A stretch of 35,766 nt of DNA. Origin: Gammaproteobacteria bacterium (GTDB lineage Bacteria > Pseudomonadota > Gammaproteobacteria > Pseudomonadales > Halieaceae). Shown one piece after another: positions 1 through 9,101 of this stretch (position 1 is the stretch's first letter; the number at the start of each line of letters is the position of its first letter). The translations under genes were made by a program, and so were the position numbers. The stretch is from assembly GCA_030428835.1 (NCBI GenBank), contig JAUIEP010000034.1, positions 1 through 35,766 on the forward strand, in the 5' to 3' direction. A model generated the notes under the pieces. That model was not told the origin of the DNA. It ran no database searches and saw only the letters and a list, made by a program, of their open reading frames with translations.

Positions 1-898
1 GAATGGGCTTGGAGCCGCGCTCGCAGAAACCGCACTGCGAGGGTTTTGTGGAAACCAGGCCGCCCTCAATCGCACTGGAGACATCGAAAATACCGTTTTG
101 GCCAACAGGAAGGTTAATGTGAAAAATCGTGAATATCTGGCCATTTGCAAGATTTGTTTCATCCAGTAATTTCGCGGCGAGCGATCCGCTGGTAGTAGCG
201 GAAATAAACACCATGCTGGTCTCATCCTCGACAAAGTCGTAGGACTGGTCCAGGGCGGCGTACGACTCAAAACTTTCTATCTCCGGGTCGCCCTCCTCGA
301 ACTCACCGTACATTCGGACGGCAATACTGATCAAAAACGCGATTGAAGAGGTATCAACGTAAATACGCTTCAGGCCAGGCTTCAAACAAGGCAACAGAGA
401 AATCGCAAGAAACGCCACCTCACCACTGGAAACCAATAAATTGGACGCGCGTATGAACTTGTCGCAATGGGCGCCCGATGGCTTGACAAAATGATACGCA
501 GTATTGGATATGATCAATCCCCGGTGCTTTCTAAAAAGCGCCAACATACCGCTTTGAAGAATGCTGGCTGACAAATCCTGGCCTGCGGCTTTTCCGTCAC
601 AGTAGGTGAGCACGCCCGAGCTGTTACCGGTAAGGCACTTTAATCCCCCGTCTATGTCTCCCACATAAACATCAAACTCGCTGACAAAACCGGTGTCGGC
701 CTTGCAGTCCTGTTGCGTATAGCCGGTTGGTGCTGCGGTTACCAGGTACACGTTCTTCGGTACGAGATTATCCGTCACATCATGCTTCAACGCCCTGACC
801 AGAGCGTCGAACTCAACCCTAGTCTCGGTAAATATCGCCAGGCTCTTTCGATAATGCTCACCAGGTTCAAAAAATCGAAAGGCGAAGCATGAGCTCAC
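1..898 (-). CDS. PRTase-like protein, last visible gene of defence-like operon (partial)
   Basis: An open frame runs from a GTG at 898-896 to the left edge of the window, giving 299 residues with no stop. The GTG overlaps the TGA of the GHKL gene (GTGA), so translation is probably coupled. Around residues 138-148 the protein reads PSGAHCDKFI, resembling the LxSGxHSDxxID segment near the N-terminus of orotate phosphoribosyltransferase-type folds. Around residues 229-245 it reads SATTSGSLAAKLLDE, placed like a PRPP-binding loop but lacking the usual DD-x-x-TTG acidic pair. A phosphoribosyltransferase-like fold is therefore a guess from motif spacing. The visible C-terminal part holds a CGFCERGSK cysteine pair. 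Its place as the last visible gene of the helicase/methylase operon suggests an accessory or effector subunit. Confidence 0.5.
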   Translation of the reverse strand, partial: MSSCFAFRFFEPGEHYRKSLAIFTETRVEFDALVRALKHDVTDNLVPKNVYLVTAAPTGYTQQDCKADTGFVSEFDVYVGDIDGGLKCLTGNSSGVLTYCDGKAAGQDLSASILQSGMLALFRKHRGLIISNTAYHFVKPSGAHCDKFIRASNLLVSSGEVAFLAISLLPCLKPGLKRIYVDTSSIAFLISIAVRMYGEFEEGDPEIESFESYAALDQSYDFVEDETSMVFISATTSGSLAAKLLDETNLANGQIFTIFHINLPVGQNGIFDVSSAIEGGLVSTKPSQCGFCERGSKPI

Positions 899-2079
899 GA
901 CTTGGCCTCCAGCGGAATAAGCAGGGTAATGGAGACACCGGCACAGCCAGCCATTTCTGTCACGGTATCAATGGCTGGCTCGCCGCTCGCCCAGTCGTAA
1001 AATCCACATTCATCGTCCGATGTATAGGGAGAGTCTACAAAGTTTCGATACAGTGCCAGGCGCCCGCTGCGCACCCTGAGGAACCCCGATAACCTGGTCA
1101 GCTTTTCCATTACTGCCGGCAAGCCGTTTCCCTTGCTGTCACGCTGCGTGGAGGTCTGGCGAAACTGGAAGCACTTCCTGAATATCTGGTACTCCTCCGC
1201 AAGTGATGGCTCGGGATTCAGCTCTGTTTGCGCGTGGTCAGCCAGCCACCGTCCACAATAGCCAAGGCCGGAATCGACTATCCCGAGTTCGACAAAGCGC
1301 CGCCGCTCCCTGGCCTCCTGTGACTCTGTACTCTTGAGGTACTGTTGCAATGCCGGTTGCCTGTCTGCAATGTTTGCACTGCTTGCGTCATCCAGATTCA
1401 GCCCGTGCGTATAGAGGATGCGGACACCCGGCCTCAACCATTCGCTGCGAGCCAGTCCGCGACTGCCATGCTGATGCGTATTCAGAAACAGCTCGTAAAA
1501 AATACGCCCCAGGCTGTCCAGCCTGTCTCCGGAAAGCGGCCTGGCACCGGCAGCGACGGACATCGACTTTTCAACCATTGCCTTGATGACAGCCTTTAAC
1601 TGCTCGGCCTGCCGGGGCTCGGCAATTTCGCCCGGTTTTTCAATATAAAAATTGCGGTCGAAGGCCTTTGAGCTGTGATCCACAAAGGCAAACCAGGACA
1701 ATCTTCCCCGTTGCTGGCCGTATGGGCTTCTGGCTTGCCCCTCGATCGCATCCCTGGCCTGAAGGTTAATGTTAGCCCTTACATCGACATCGGGATTGTC
1801 AGCCATAGTGATCGATTTGGCGCACATGGCGGCCGCAAATTTATGAGGGCGCTCAAGAATATCGGCCAGCACGTCACGTTTGGCACTTGGGCGTATAAGC
1901 ACTTGTCGCTGCTCGCCAGCTCTCACCCAGGTGTTAGCCGCCTGAACTGCGCTTGCCAGGCCGCCGAAGGCCGGCGCGAACGTATCAACAGGCAGTTCTA
2001 ATATTTGCTCCCCACCAGATTGCAACTTCACCATAAACTGTTCGCAGGCTTCGATGGTGATGGTTTTGGGGAAGTCCAT
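895..2079 (-). CDS. GHKL-fold ATPase (HATPase_c-like), no kinase domain
   Basis: This 394-aa protein has the Bergerat ATP-binding signature: an N-box at residues 193-204 (IFYELFLNTHQH, with E196 and N200), a G1 box DSGLG at 269-273, and a G2-like SKGNG at 315-319. It ends on a hydrophobic strand (GVSITLLIPL). There is no phospho-acceptor histidine domain, transmembrane segment or receiver. The N-terminal ~60 residues (LELPVDTFAPAFGGLASAVQ) vaguely resemble a STAS/MlaB-like fold, which is inference. Its ATG overlaps the methylase stop by one base (TGATG), and its stop overlaps the next gene's GTG. GHKL ATPases recur in bacterial conflict systems as nucleotide-driven conformational switches. 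A stand-alone histidine kinase is unlikely. Confidence 0.75.
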   Translation of the reverse strand: MDFPKTITIEACEQFMVKLQSGGEQILELPVDTFAPAFGGLASAVQAANTWVRAGEQRQVLIRPSAKRDVLADILERPHKFAAAMCAKSITMADNPDVDVRANINLQARDAIEGQARSPYGQQRGRLSWFAFVDHSSKAFDRNFYIEKPGEIAEPRQAEQLKAVIKAMVEKSMSVAAGARPLSGDRLDSLGRIFYELFLNTHQHGSRGLARSEWLRPGVRILYTHGLNLDDASSANIADRQPALQQYLKSTESQEARERRRFVELGIVDSGLGYCGRWLADHAQTELNPEPSLAEEYQIFRKCFQFRQTSTQRDSKGNGLPAVMEKLTRLSGFLRVRSGRLALYRNFVDSPYTSDDECGFYDWASGEPAIDTVTEMAGCAGVSITLLIPLEAKS

Positions 2080-5000
2080 CAGTGCAACTCTCCCGCCTCA
2101 AGCCTGTCCCAGGCTTCCAGCACTAGCCGCCGTGTTCGGTATTCACCGAACTCGTTGATCTCCTTGTTCTTCAGCACCCGGAAGGTTTCCGAGGGGTAAT
2201 CCTCGCCCAATACATCGGCGGGATCGAGGATATAGCGCAGCTCATCGTGATTGAGGCCGTATAGTCGGGCGTAGTAGGCATCGAGCTCAGCGCGCAGTTG
2301 TGCGCGACGAGTAGGATCGAAGGCGAAAGGATCGCCGTCGTAGCCTAGATCTTTGGCCCAGAAGGCGAGGTCGTGGGCGGTGTAGGTGAGCTCTAGGACG
2401 CGCGGGACAATAAATTCGAGATCGGTGCCAACGTAGTGATCGGGGCTGAGATTCACGATTTGCTTCTTCATGTGATACTTAAGATGGGTTCCTCCGATTT
2501 TCTGACGAGCTACGAAATCATGTGTTAACGAGCACTGATCAGCCAGTAGACATGCGAGCTTTCTCCCATGGTTCCTGTCGGGAAACATCAATAATAGGGT
2601 ATCACCAGCGGCGTATCGTGGTACTACGCTCGCAATCACCGTGCGCTCGTCCGTCGACCGGCAAATATCCCGCCACCCCATCAACCAGCCCCTATCCCAG
2701 CTCTTGTCTGAAAGCTTCTGATTGATCTCACTTGCATCCATCCAATATCGCGGTGTCACGCTGAATCCCGGGTCGGCTTTTTCGTCCAGCCTGCAATCTC
2801 GGCTGTTGTCCCCTTCATATGTCGCCCAGCGGTGATCAAACTGGTGAATCATCTTGGCTTCGTACAAGGGCAGCAACCCCTCGCCAGCTTCAGAGTGAAA
2901 CAGGTGACTGTCGGACGACATGTTGTGCGTTCCCTGCATAAAGCTGATGCCCCAGGGGTTGCCGTCCTTTTTCGTCTCCTCGATCAGTACCGGCGCCGCC
3001 CGGTACAGCTTTTTGGTCAACTCCGCATCCCGCTCACTGCGGAACACCGGGCAGGTAAGGGTATTGGGGTTGATCAGGCGGAACTCTTCCGGGGTCAGGC
3101 GGAAGTGACGGCGTGTGTCGGCCAGTTGCGCCACCTGGGTGAGGAAGAAGGCGAACTCCGCCTGTTCAGCCCGGCCTAGGGTAATCAGGCAGAACTTCAT
3201 GCGGCTATCCACGTCGGTGAACAGCTTCTCTCGGTTTTCAATATCGTACAGGCTGACCAGCCGCCCTTGCTGGGAGATATAACCGAAGAACGCCTTGGTG
3301 GAATCGTCAGTGGCAATGCCGGTGGGCACAATAAAGCCAGCTCGGCCCTCTTCGGCGGTAATCTGCAACATGGTTTCGCTAAACAGTGCATAGGTATTGA
3401 CTCGCCCAACACCAGTCAAGGGGTAGCGGCCTCCCTCACTGCCTTTTACATGGGCAAAAGAACTGGCTGCGTCCAACGCGCGTTTTGCCTTGGCATAGTT
3501 CTCGTACAAGCGCACTTCGGCGGCGCATTCCTGCTCTGGATGCTCCAGCTCGGGCAGCAGGTGTTTGGCCAGCATTCCCTCGCTCAGCCACTGGATACGC
3601 TGGGTGCGCTCCGCCTTGTTCCTGGCTCCGGCCACGTCGGCATTACGGGTGGCAAAGAACTCCTCCTCTTTCAGTTCAATGTGTTCCCAGGGCGGATTAC
3701 CCAATACGCAGTCGAAGCCGCCCTCGGCGAATACCTGCGGGAAAGCCAATGGCCAATGGAACACCTGTGCGCCGGCACACGCGTGGCTGGCGGCCTCGCG
3801 CTGCGCCTGGTGCTGCGCGTTGTGGTCGTCGCTCACCAGTTCCAGGTAGAGGCTGGCGGTAGTCGGGATGGTCGCTTCACTGGTCTCGGTTTTGGTCAAC
3901 AGAAAGGCACCCAGCAGCATATCGGCGGCGTGACGCAGGGGACTGTCGTTGGCCTTCTCAAGAAAGGCTTTGTAGGCGGCCTCCTGTTCGGCGATTTCAG
4001 CAGTGCTGGTTTGCGGCATGGCCTCGATGTCGCGTAACTCGGCCAGGGCAGAGTCTGTCTTGTGGAAAGCATCCGCCTGCTCAAACTGTTTGGCCTCGCG
4101 CTTGTTGGCGATGTCCTTTAGCGCCGCGTTGTTGAGCTTGTTCAAGGCCGTGCAAACCGGCTTTTCGTCACCGGAGAGCGGCTTGAAGGCGGCCTTCGGA
4201 ATGCCGTACTCCAGCGCTTTAAGATCGGTCAGGCCCAGCAGGGCGTCGCCGCACTGCAGGTGGTGGTCGAGGAAGGACAGCGGCTGGCCCTCGGCGAAGC
4301 CCTCCAGCCACAGGGCGGTGCGGGCCAGTTCCAGCGCCATGGGGTTGCGGTCCACGCCGAAGATGCAGCGGCTCACCACCTCGCGCAGTGCCTGGCGGTA
4401 GTCTTCCGGCTTCACGGCGCCTTCCCCGGCGCGCAGTTGCGCCAGTTCCTGCGCCAGCCGGCGGGCGGCGGCGAGCAGGAAGTGGCCGCTACCGCAGGCC
4501 GGGTCGATCACGCGAATGCTCAACAGCGCTTCGGTGGGGTTCGCCCTGTTGTCTGCCAGCCGCTGTTCGATCACCGGTTCCAGTGCCGACTTGATCAATT
4601 CCTGCACCAGGGAGTCGGGGGTATAGTAACTGCCGGTGGTCTTGCGGGCATTGCCGGCGGTGGAGCCCTCGCTGGTGATGCCGACAAATCCGAAGCTCCT
4701 TGCCTGCAGATCGATTTCCGGTACCAGCTCCAGCAGGCTTTCATACACGCTGCCCAGTTCCTCCGGACCCATATTGCGGTAATCCACAGGAGCCAGGGTG
4801 GCTTTGCCGCCTCTTCCCTTGCCGCTGCTAATCGCCGCCCAGCGCAGGTGACGCATGGCGCGGAGCAGGTGGCGGTTGCTGAGGCTGGCGCCATCCAGTG
4901 CGTCGCACTGGGCCGGGTGGAACAGGCCGCCCAGCGCCGGCAGGGCCAGGCGCGGTTCACCCTCGGCCAGGCCCCTGAACACGATGCGCAGGGCCTGCCA

Positions 5001-6059
5001 CTGGTCATCGAAGCGGTTCAGGTGGCGACGCTTCAGACAAGCGTCGCGCAGGCGACCGACGGCGTAGCCCTCGGCATAGGCGCGGCGGGCCTGTTGGGCG
5101 GCCTTGCCGGTATCGTCGGGGTGCAGCACGCCGCGCTCTTCTACGCTGAAAAGGAAAATCAGCCGGTACACCAGCCGCAGCAATTGATCGAAGTAGTCTT
5201 TCCCTGTCAGTTCCCCGTTGTCCAGTTGGGAACGTAACTGATCGTTGGCCGGGTGCTGGATAAACCCCTCGCCGAGGGTGAGCAGGGCTTTTTCCACGCC
5301 GTTGCGCAGACCCTCGCGCACGCGGGTGCCCTCGGCCTTGCCGGTTTCGCGCCAGGCCTCCCAGATGCAGTGTTCCGGCTGGCCATCGAGCCCTGCGCGG
5401 CTGGCGTGCAGCAGGCGCCAGATAGTGGCGAACTCGCTGAAGCGCTGGCCTTCCAGCACATCCTGCAGGTCCAACTCCAGGAAGCTGGGGCGGGTGAGGC
5501 TGGCGGCATCACGCAGCAGGCGCAGTTGCCGGCCGTTGGTCGCCATGGCCCAGAGGTGGGCGTCGCTGGCGTTGAGCAGCTCCTGCGCTAACTGAAAGGC
5601 GGATTTCCTGCGGTTGCCGCTGCCGCCGATGGCGAAGATATCCAGGCTGTCGTCCAGCCCGGCGGTGAACGGCGCTACCACCACCGGCAAATGGCCGGCG
5701 ACAAAGGTAACGGGGTACTCCCGCTCGTTGACATGGATCGGGGCGCTGGCCTGCAGGCTGCTGTAGCCAAGGGCATCGCGCAGCAGTTCCTGCACGAAGG
5801 TGCCGCTGGCGGCCGCGGCGTCAATGTCCTCGCGCTCCAGTGCGGGGGCGAAGTGCTTCCACTGGGCACAGGCGATCTGGAAGGCGCGGCTGTAATCGTC
5901 CTTGAGCTTGAGGCCCTTGGGGGTGTGGTAGTCGGCTTCATCCTGCTGCCCGGCACGGCCCAGGGCGGCTTGTTCCAGTTGGTCGGGCAGGAACAGGCCG
6001 CCTTCCAGGGTCAGGCTGGGGAGGTTGAGAGCGCTGCTGGACCTGCGTACTTTCTTCAT
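2079..6059 (-). CDS. Eco57I/PglX-like class I SAM-dependent DNA adenine methylase (DrmMI-like)
   Basis: A large N6-adenine DNA methyltransferase of 1,326 residues. It has a YYTP motif near residue 477, the SAM-binding motif I ([11 protein letters not shown]) near 515-525, and the catalytic NPPW motif near 785. A Lys/Glu-rich, probably coiled-coil insertion lies between motifs I and IV. The long C-terminal part is typical of target-recognition regions in Eco57I, PglX and DISARM DrmMI proteins. I start it at ATG 6059, read [13 protein letters not shown], because that codon follows the TAA of the preceding 87-aa ORF by one base. The frame stays open upstream, but those 61 residues overlap the 87-aa ORF and have no protein-like character. 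No endonuclease motif is obvious, so it probably marks host DNA for the linked helicases. Confidence 0.9.
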   Translation of the reverse strand: MKKVRRSSSALNLPSLTLEGGLFLPDQLEQAALGRAGQQDEADYHTPKGLKLKDDYSRAFQIACAQWKHFAPALEREDIDAAAASGTFVQELLRDALGYSSLQASAPIHVNEREYPVTFVAGHLPVVVAPFTAGLDDSLDIFAIGGSGNRRKSAFQLAQELLNASDAHLWAMATNGRQLRLLRDAASLTRPSFLELDLQDVLEGQRFSEFATIWRLLHASRAGLDGQPEHCIWEAWRETGKAEGTRVREGLRNGVEKALLTLGEGFIQHPANDQLRSQLDNGELTGKDYFDQLLRLVYRLIFLFSVEERGVLHPDDTGKAAQQARRAYAEGYAVGRLRDACLKRRHLNRFDDQWQALRIVFRGLAEGEPRLALPALGGLFHPAQCDALDGASLSNRHLLRAMRHLRWAAISSGKGRGGKATLAPVDYRNMGPEELGSVYESLLELVPEIDLQARSFGFVGITSEGSTAGNARKTTGSYYTPDSLVQELIKSALEPVIEQRLADNRANPTEALLSIRVIDPACGSGHFLLAAARRLAQELAQLRAGEGAVKPEDYRQALREVVSRCIFGVDRNPMALELARTALWLEGFAEGQPLSFLDHHLQCGDALLGLTDLKALEYGIPKAAFKPLSGDEKPVCTALNKLNNAALKDIANKREAKQFEQADAFHKTDSALAELRDIEAMPQTSTAEIAEQEAAYKAFLEKANDSPLRHAADMLLGAFLLTKTETSEATIPTTASLYLELVSDDHNAQHQAQREAASHACAGAQVFHWPLAFPQVFAEGGFDCVLGNPPWEHIELKEEEFFATRNADVAGARNKAERTQRIQWLSEGMLAKHLLPELEHPEQECAAEVRLYENYAKAKRALDAASSFAHVKGSEGGRYPLTGVGRVNTYALFSETMLQITAEEGRAGFIVPTGIATDDSTKAFFGYISQQGRLVSLYDIENREKLFTDVDSRMKFCLITLGRAEQAEFAFFLTQVAQLADTRRHFRLTPEEFRLINPNTLTCPVFRSERDAELTKKLYRAAPVLIEETKKDGNPWGISFMQGTHNMSSDSHLFHSEAGEGLLPLYEAKMIHQFDHRWATYEGDNSRDCRLDEKADPGFSVTPRYWMDASEINQKLSDKSWDRGWLMGWRDICRSTDERTVIASVVPRYAAGDTLLLMFPDRNHGRKLACLLADQCSLTHDFVARQKIGGTHLKYHMKKQIVNLSPDHYVGTDLEFIVPRVLELTYTAHDLAFWAKDLGYDGDPFAFDPTRRAQLRAELDAYYARLYGLNHDELRYILDPADVLGEDYPSETFRVLKNKEINEFGEYRTRRLVLEAWDRLEAGELH

Positions 6060-6060
6060 A

Positions 6061-6324
6061 TTAGTTAATGACTTCCCAGTAGCCACCCTGGGTGGGGCCG
6101 TGCCGGCGGAACCGGCCTGTGCGCTTGAGTAACGCGTCGGGCTTTTCCGTGATGTCCAGCCCCACGGCGAGTCCATTGGGAGCAACGCCGAACCAGAGTT
6201 TCGCGTAGCCGTTTTTGTTGAGCATGGCGGCCAGTGACACAAGGCCCTCCTTCAACTCCGCCAGGGACTTCTTCAGTTCGCAGGTTTCGATCTCTGTAGC
6301 GGGCAGGGCAAACATGTCGGGCAA
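6061..6324 (-). pseudogene. Collapsed Schlafen/AlbA_2-type protein (87-aa remnant)
   Basis: The first ~55 residues (ELKKSLAELKEGLVSLAAML, then YAKLWFGVAPNGLAVGLDI) match the typical start of AlbA_2/Schlafen-like proteins, where E-x-K-x-S is followed by an A-x-x-N-x-x-G strand and G-V-x-x-x-G-x-x-x-G. In full-length members the GL-D-ITEK segment leads into several hundred more residues. Here it passes straight into LLKRTGRFRRHGPTQGGYWE, which resembles the winged-helix tail that ends such proteins. The simplest reading is an in-frame internal deletion that kept both ends. It starts 5 bases after the SNF2 helicase stop and ends one base before the methylase start, so translational coupling is preserved. 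It could still make a small functional protein. Confidence 0.55.
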
Positions 6325-6329
6325 CCGGC

Positions 6330-9101
6330 TCAGAGCGCATCCGGCAGCAGCACGTACACGCCGATAACATCCACCGGCAGGCAGGCGCTGACGCTGTACT
6401 GGCCCACGTCGCGGGCAGCCTCTCGCACCCGTTGGTGGTCTGCCAGCAACGTCTCGGCGCGTTGTGTGGCCAGCTCCTCCAGCTTTTGCGGGTGCTGCCG
6501 AAGAAATTCAATGGCGTGGGTCACTTCCCGGGTCATGGCGGCCGCGGGCAGGTTGCCGGTGGGAACGCACTCCAGCAACTGGTTCACCTCGTGGCCGCTG
6601 AGCCACTGCGGGTCGGTGCGGCCCCTGACCGCCAGCGCAACGGCTTCCTCAGCCATCAGCTGGAAGGGCTCGCGGCGGCGCACGTATTCCAGCTGGTGGC
6701 GCAGGCGCAGCAGGTAGAGGGTGGTGACCACTTTCACGCTGTCGGTCTCGGCGGCGGCGCAGCGGGCGGCCAGGTTGCTGTCGCCTTGCAAGCTCTCTTC
6801 CAGCAGGTGGTCGGCCAGGACGCTCACCAGCGGGTGGCTGCGGTGCAGTTCGTTGAAGTCGATCAGCAGTTCTTTATCCAGCCCCTCGTCCGCGAGGCGT
6901 TGGCGCAAGTTCTCCGGCGCGTGTTGCGACAGGAAACGATAGCGGTTGCCGCGGGCCACTTCCAGCGGGGCATTGAGGCGGGCGGCGGCGGTTCTGATGA
7001 AGCGCTGCACGTCGGCGTGGCTGCCCAGGGATTCCTGCTGTTTTTGCCACTCAGGCAGCACCTCATCGGGCTGGATGCGACGCTGGGCAAACACGGTGCG
7101 GTTGACCTTGGCCCTGGTCAGGGCATCCTGCCACTGGGTTTGCAGCGGCGCCAGGCTTGCCTCGGCATCGGCGAACATATCCTCGGTGTAGGGCGTGGTG
7201 ACGCTGGAACGTTTCATCAGGGCGGCCTTGACCAGGGCCTGGTTGATGCGGGTGTCGTCCTCGGGCATGGGCACCAGTACCCCCAGTTCTCTCTGGATGG
7301 CCTCGCCCTTGCGGAGGATAACGTTTAGCACGAAGCCGTCCACCGGGTTGTCCTGGCCGTAGAGCATGGTGCAGCGTACCTCGCCGGCCTGCTGGCCGAA
7401 GCGGTCGACACGGCCCTCGCGCTGTTCATGGCGGGTGGGGTTCCAGGCAAGGTCGTAGTGCACGACAGCCGTAAACAGGTGTTGCAGGTTGATACCCTCG
7501 GACAGGCAGTCGGTGGCCACGAGTATGCGCTGCTCGTGCTCCTCCATGTCCTCGACCTTGAGGCGGCGCTCTTCCGGGGTGAGTTCGCCGGTGACGGATT
7601 CTACGGTGGCATCGCCAAAGCGCTTTTGCAGGTGTTCGGCCACGTAATGGGCCGTGGCAATGTAGCGGCAGAATACGACGGGCTGGTAGCCATCTTTTAG
7701 CAGGCCCTCGAGGTGCTGAATCAGGGCCTTGAGTTTCGGGTCGCCCTTTTCTCCGCTGAGACGCCGGGCGTCGTCAATCAAGTTCTGCAGTGCCTGGTTG
7801 CCCAACTGTGCGGGCGGTTCGATATCGGAGGTGGAGAGGTCATCAGCTTCACCGTCGTGCAGACGCTCGTCGGCCAGCAGTTCATCCGCGCTCTGGATGC
7901 CGTCCAGACGGTTGCTCAATGCCTTGACTGCCGCGGCCGGCGACGAGGCCACGCAGCGCAACAGGGCCAGGGTGGCGTACCAGATCAGCCGGGCGCTTTG
8001 CTCGCCCTGTTGCTCAACGCTCTCGGCCAGTTGCAGGCAGTAGTTTTGCACGGCGTCAAAGAAAGCGCCCCAATCACCGCTGAGCTGGTAGGTAACCTCG
8101 GCCTTCATGCGGCGTGGAAAGCCGGTACCGTCGTTGGTTTCCGCCTGCCAATCGGTAATGTCCTTGCGGCGCCGCTGCACGAAGTGCCTCGCCAGTTCCT
8201 GTCGCAAGGGGTCATTGGCCGAGGTGCGACTCTGCAACTGGGCGAACTTGGGGTTAAGCAGTGAGATCAGGTTGTAGAAGGCTGTTTCGTCACCCGAATG
8301 GGGCGTGGCGGTGAGCATAATCAGATGGCGCTCATCGCTGGCCGCCAATCGCTGCAGTAGTTCATAGCGCAATTGCTTGCCCTGCCCGGAAGTGGCGCAG
8401 GTGTGGACCTCATCGACCACGATGCACTCCGGAGCGATAGATAGGAAATGCTCCCGGTGGCGTTCGCTCTTGATGTAGTCGAGACTCACCACCACGATGG
8501 GAAATTGATCCATCAAGCTGCTGCCGTGGGGCACCTCCCGCTCCAGTCGGGCCGCGGAGGCGGAGGTGAGTGCCACGGTGTGCAGGTTAAAGCGGTTTTC
8601 CAGTTCCGACTGCCACTGCTCCACCAGGTGAGGCGGGCAGAGCACGGCGAGGCGGGAGATTTCGCCGCGATCCATCAGTTCGCGCACGATCAGCCCTGCC
8701 TCGATGGTTTTGCCGATACCGACGTCATCGGCGATCAACAGGCGAACGGTGTTAAGGCGCAAGGCCATTAGCAGGGGCACCAATTGATAGGCCCGTGGCT
8801 CCACCGCAATATTTCCAAAGGAGCGGAAGGGGCCACCGCCAGTGCGCAGTTTCAGGCGCAGGGCATCGCGCAATAACAGCGCACTGGCGTGGTTGCCGGG
8901 TTTATCAGGATCGGGCCAGGGGAAGGTGGCGGGTGCTACCGGCGCCAGCTCAAGCTCGGGGACCAGTGCGATGATGTCATCGTCCGTACCGCCCAGCGGG
9001 CGCAAACGCAACCAGTCTGCGCTGGATTCGCTCTGCACCACCCATTCGCGCCCGCGGGCGTGTACCAGGTTACCGGGCTGGTAGTTGCGCTCCTGTGTCA
9101 T
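6330..9101 (-). CDS. SNF2-type superfamily 2 helicase/translocase (DrmD-like)
   Basis: A 923-aa SF2 ATPase. Walker A is at residues 125-132 (DDVGIGKT), preceded by a SNF2-like YQLVPLLMAL segment. Motif II is DEVH at 230-233 and motif III is LTATPHSGD at 263-271. The second RecA domain carries motifs V and VI near 524-568 (ATDCLSEGINLQ, then HEQREGRVDRFGQ). The N-terminal 60 residues look like a small beta-barrel. The helicase is closest in appearance to RapA/HepA-like proteins and DISARM DrmD, which translocate on duplex DNA. Its ATG overlaps the stop of the upstream helicase gene (ATGA). The context argues for phage-DNA translocation or recognition rather than RNA polymerase recycling. Confidence 0.85.
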   Translation of the reverse strand: MTQERNYQPGNLVHARGREWVVQSESSADWLRLRPLGGTDDDIIALVPELELAPVAPATFPWPDPDKPGNHASALLLRDALRLKLRTGGGPFRSFGNIAVEPRAYQLVPLLMALRLNTVRLLIADDVGIGKTIEAGLIVRELMDRGEISRLAVLCPPHLVEQWQSELENRFNLHTVALTSASAARLEREVPHGSSLMDQFPIVVVSLDYIKSERHREHFLSIAPECIVVDEVHTCATSGQGKQLRYELLQRLAASDERHLIMLTATPHSGDETAFYNLISLLNPKFAQLQSRTSANDPLRQELARHFVQRRRKDITDWQAETNDGTGFPRRMKAEVTYQLSGDWGAFFDAVQNYCLQLAESVEQQGEQSARLIWYATLALLRCVASSPAAAVKALSNRLDGIQSADELLADERLHDGEADDLSTSDIEPPAQLGNQALQNLIDDARRLSGEKGDPKLKALIQHLEGLLKDGYQPVVFCRYIATAHYVAEHLQKRFGDATVESVTGELTPEERRLKVEDMEEHEQRILVATDCLSEGINLQHLFTAVVHYDLAWNPTRHEQREGRVDRFGQQAGEVRCTMLYGQDNPVDGFVLNVILRKGEAIQRELGVLVPMPEDDTRINQALVKAALMKRSSVTTPYTEDMFADAEASLAPLQTQWQDALTRAKVNRTVFAQRRIQPDEVLPEWQKQQESLGSHADVQRFIRTAAARLNAPLEVARGNRYRFLSQHAPENLRQRLADEGLDKELLIDFNELHRSHPLVSVLADHLLEESLQGDSNLAARCAAAETDSVKVVTTLYLLRLRHQLEYVRRREPFQLMAEEAVALAVRGRTDPQWLSGHEVNQLLECVPTGNLPAAAMTREVTHAIEFLRQHPQKLEELATQRAETLLADHQRVREAARDVGQYSVSACLPVDVIGVYVLLPDAL

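Noticed and set aside
4260-5237. 325-codon plus-strand frame
   Set aside because: Complement of the methylase gene; no start site or domain.
6060-6242. 61-residue N-terminal extension of the methylase frame
   Set aside because: It overlaps the 87-aa ORF in another frame, has no family character, and a well-placed ATG follows directly.
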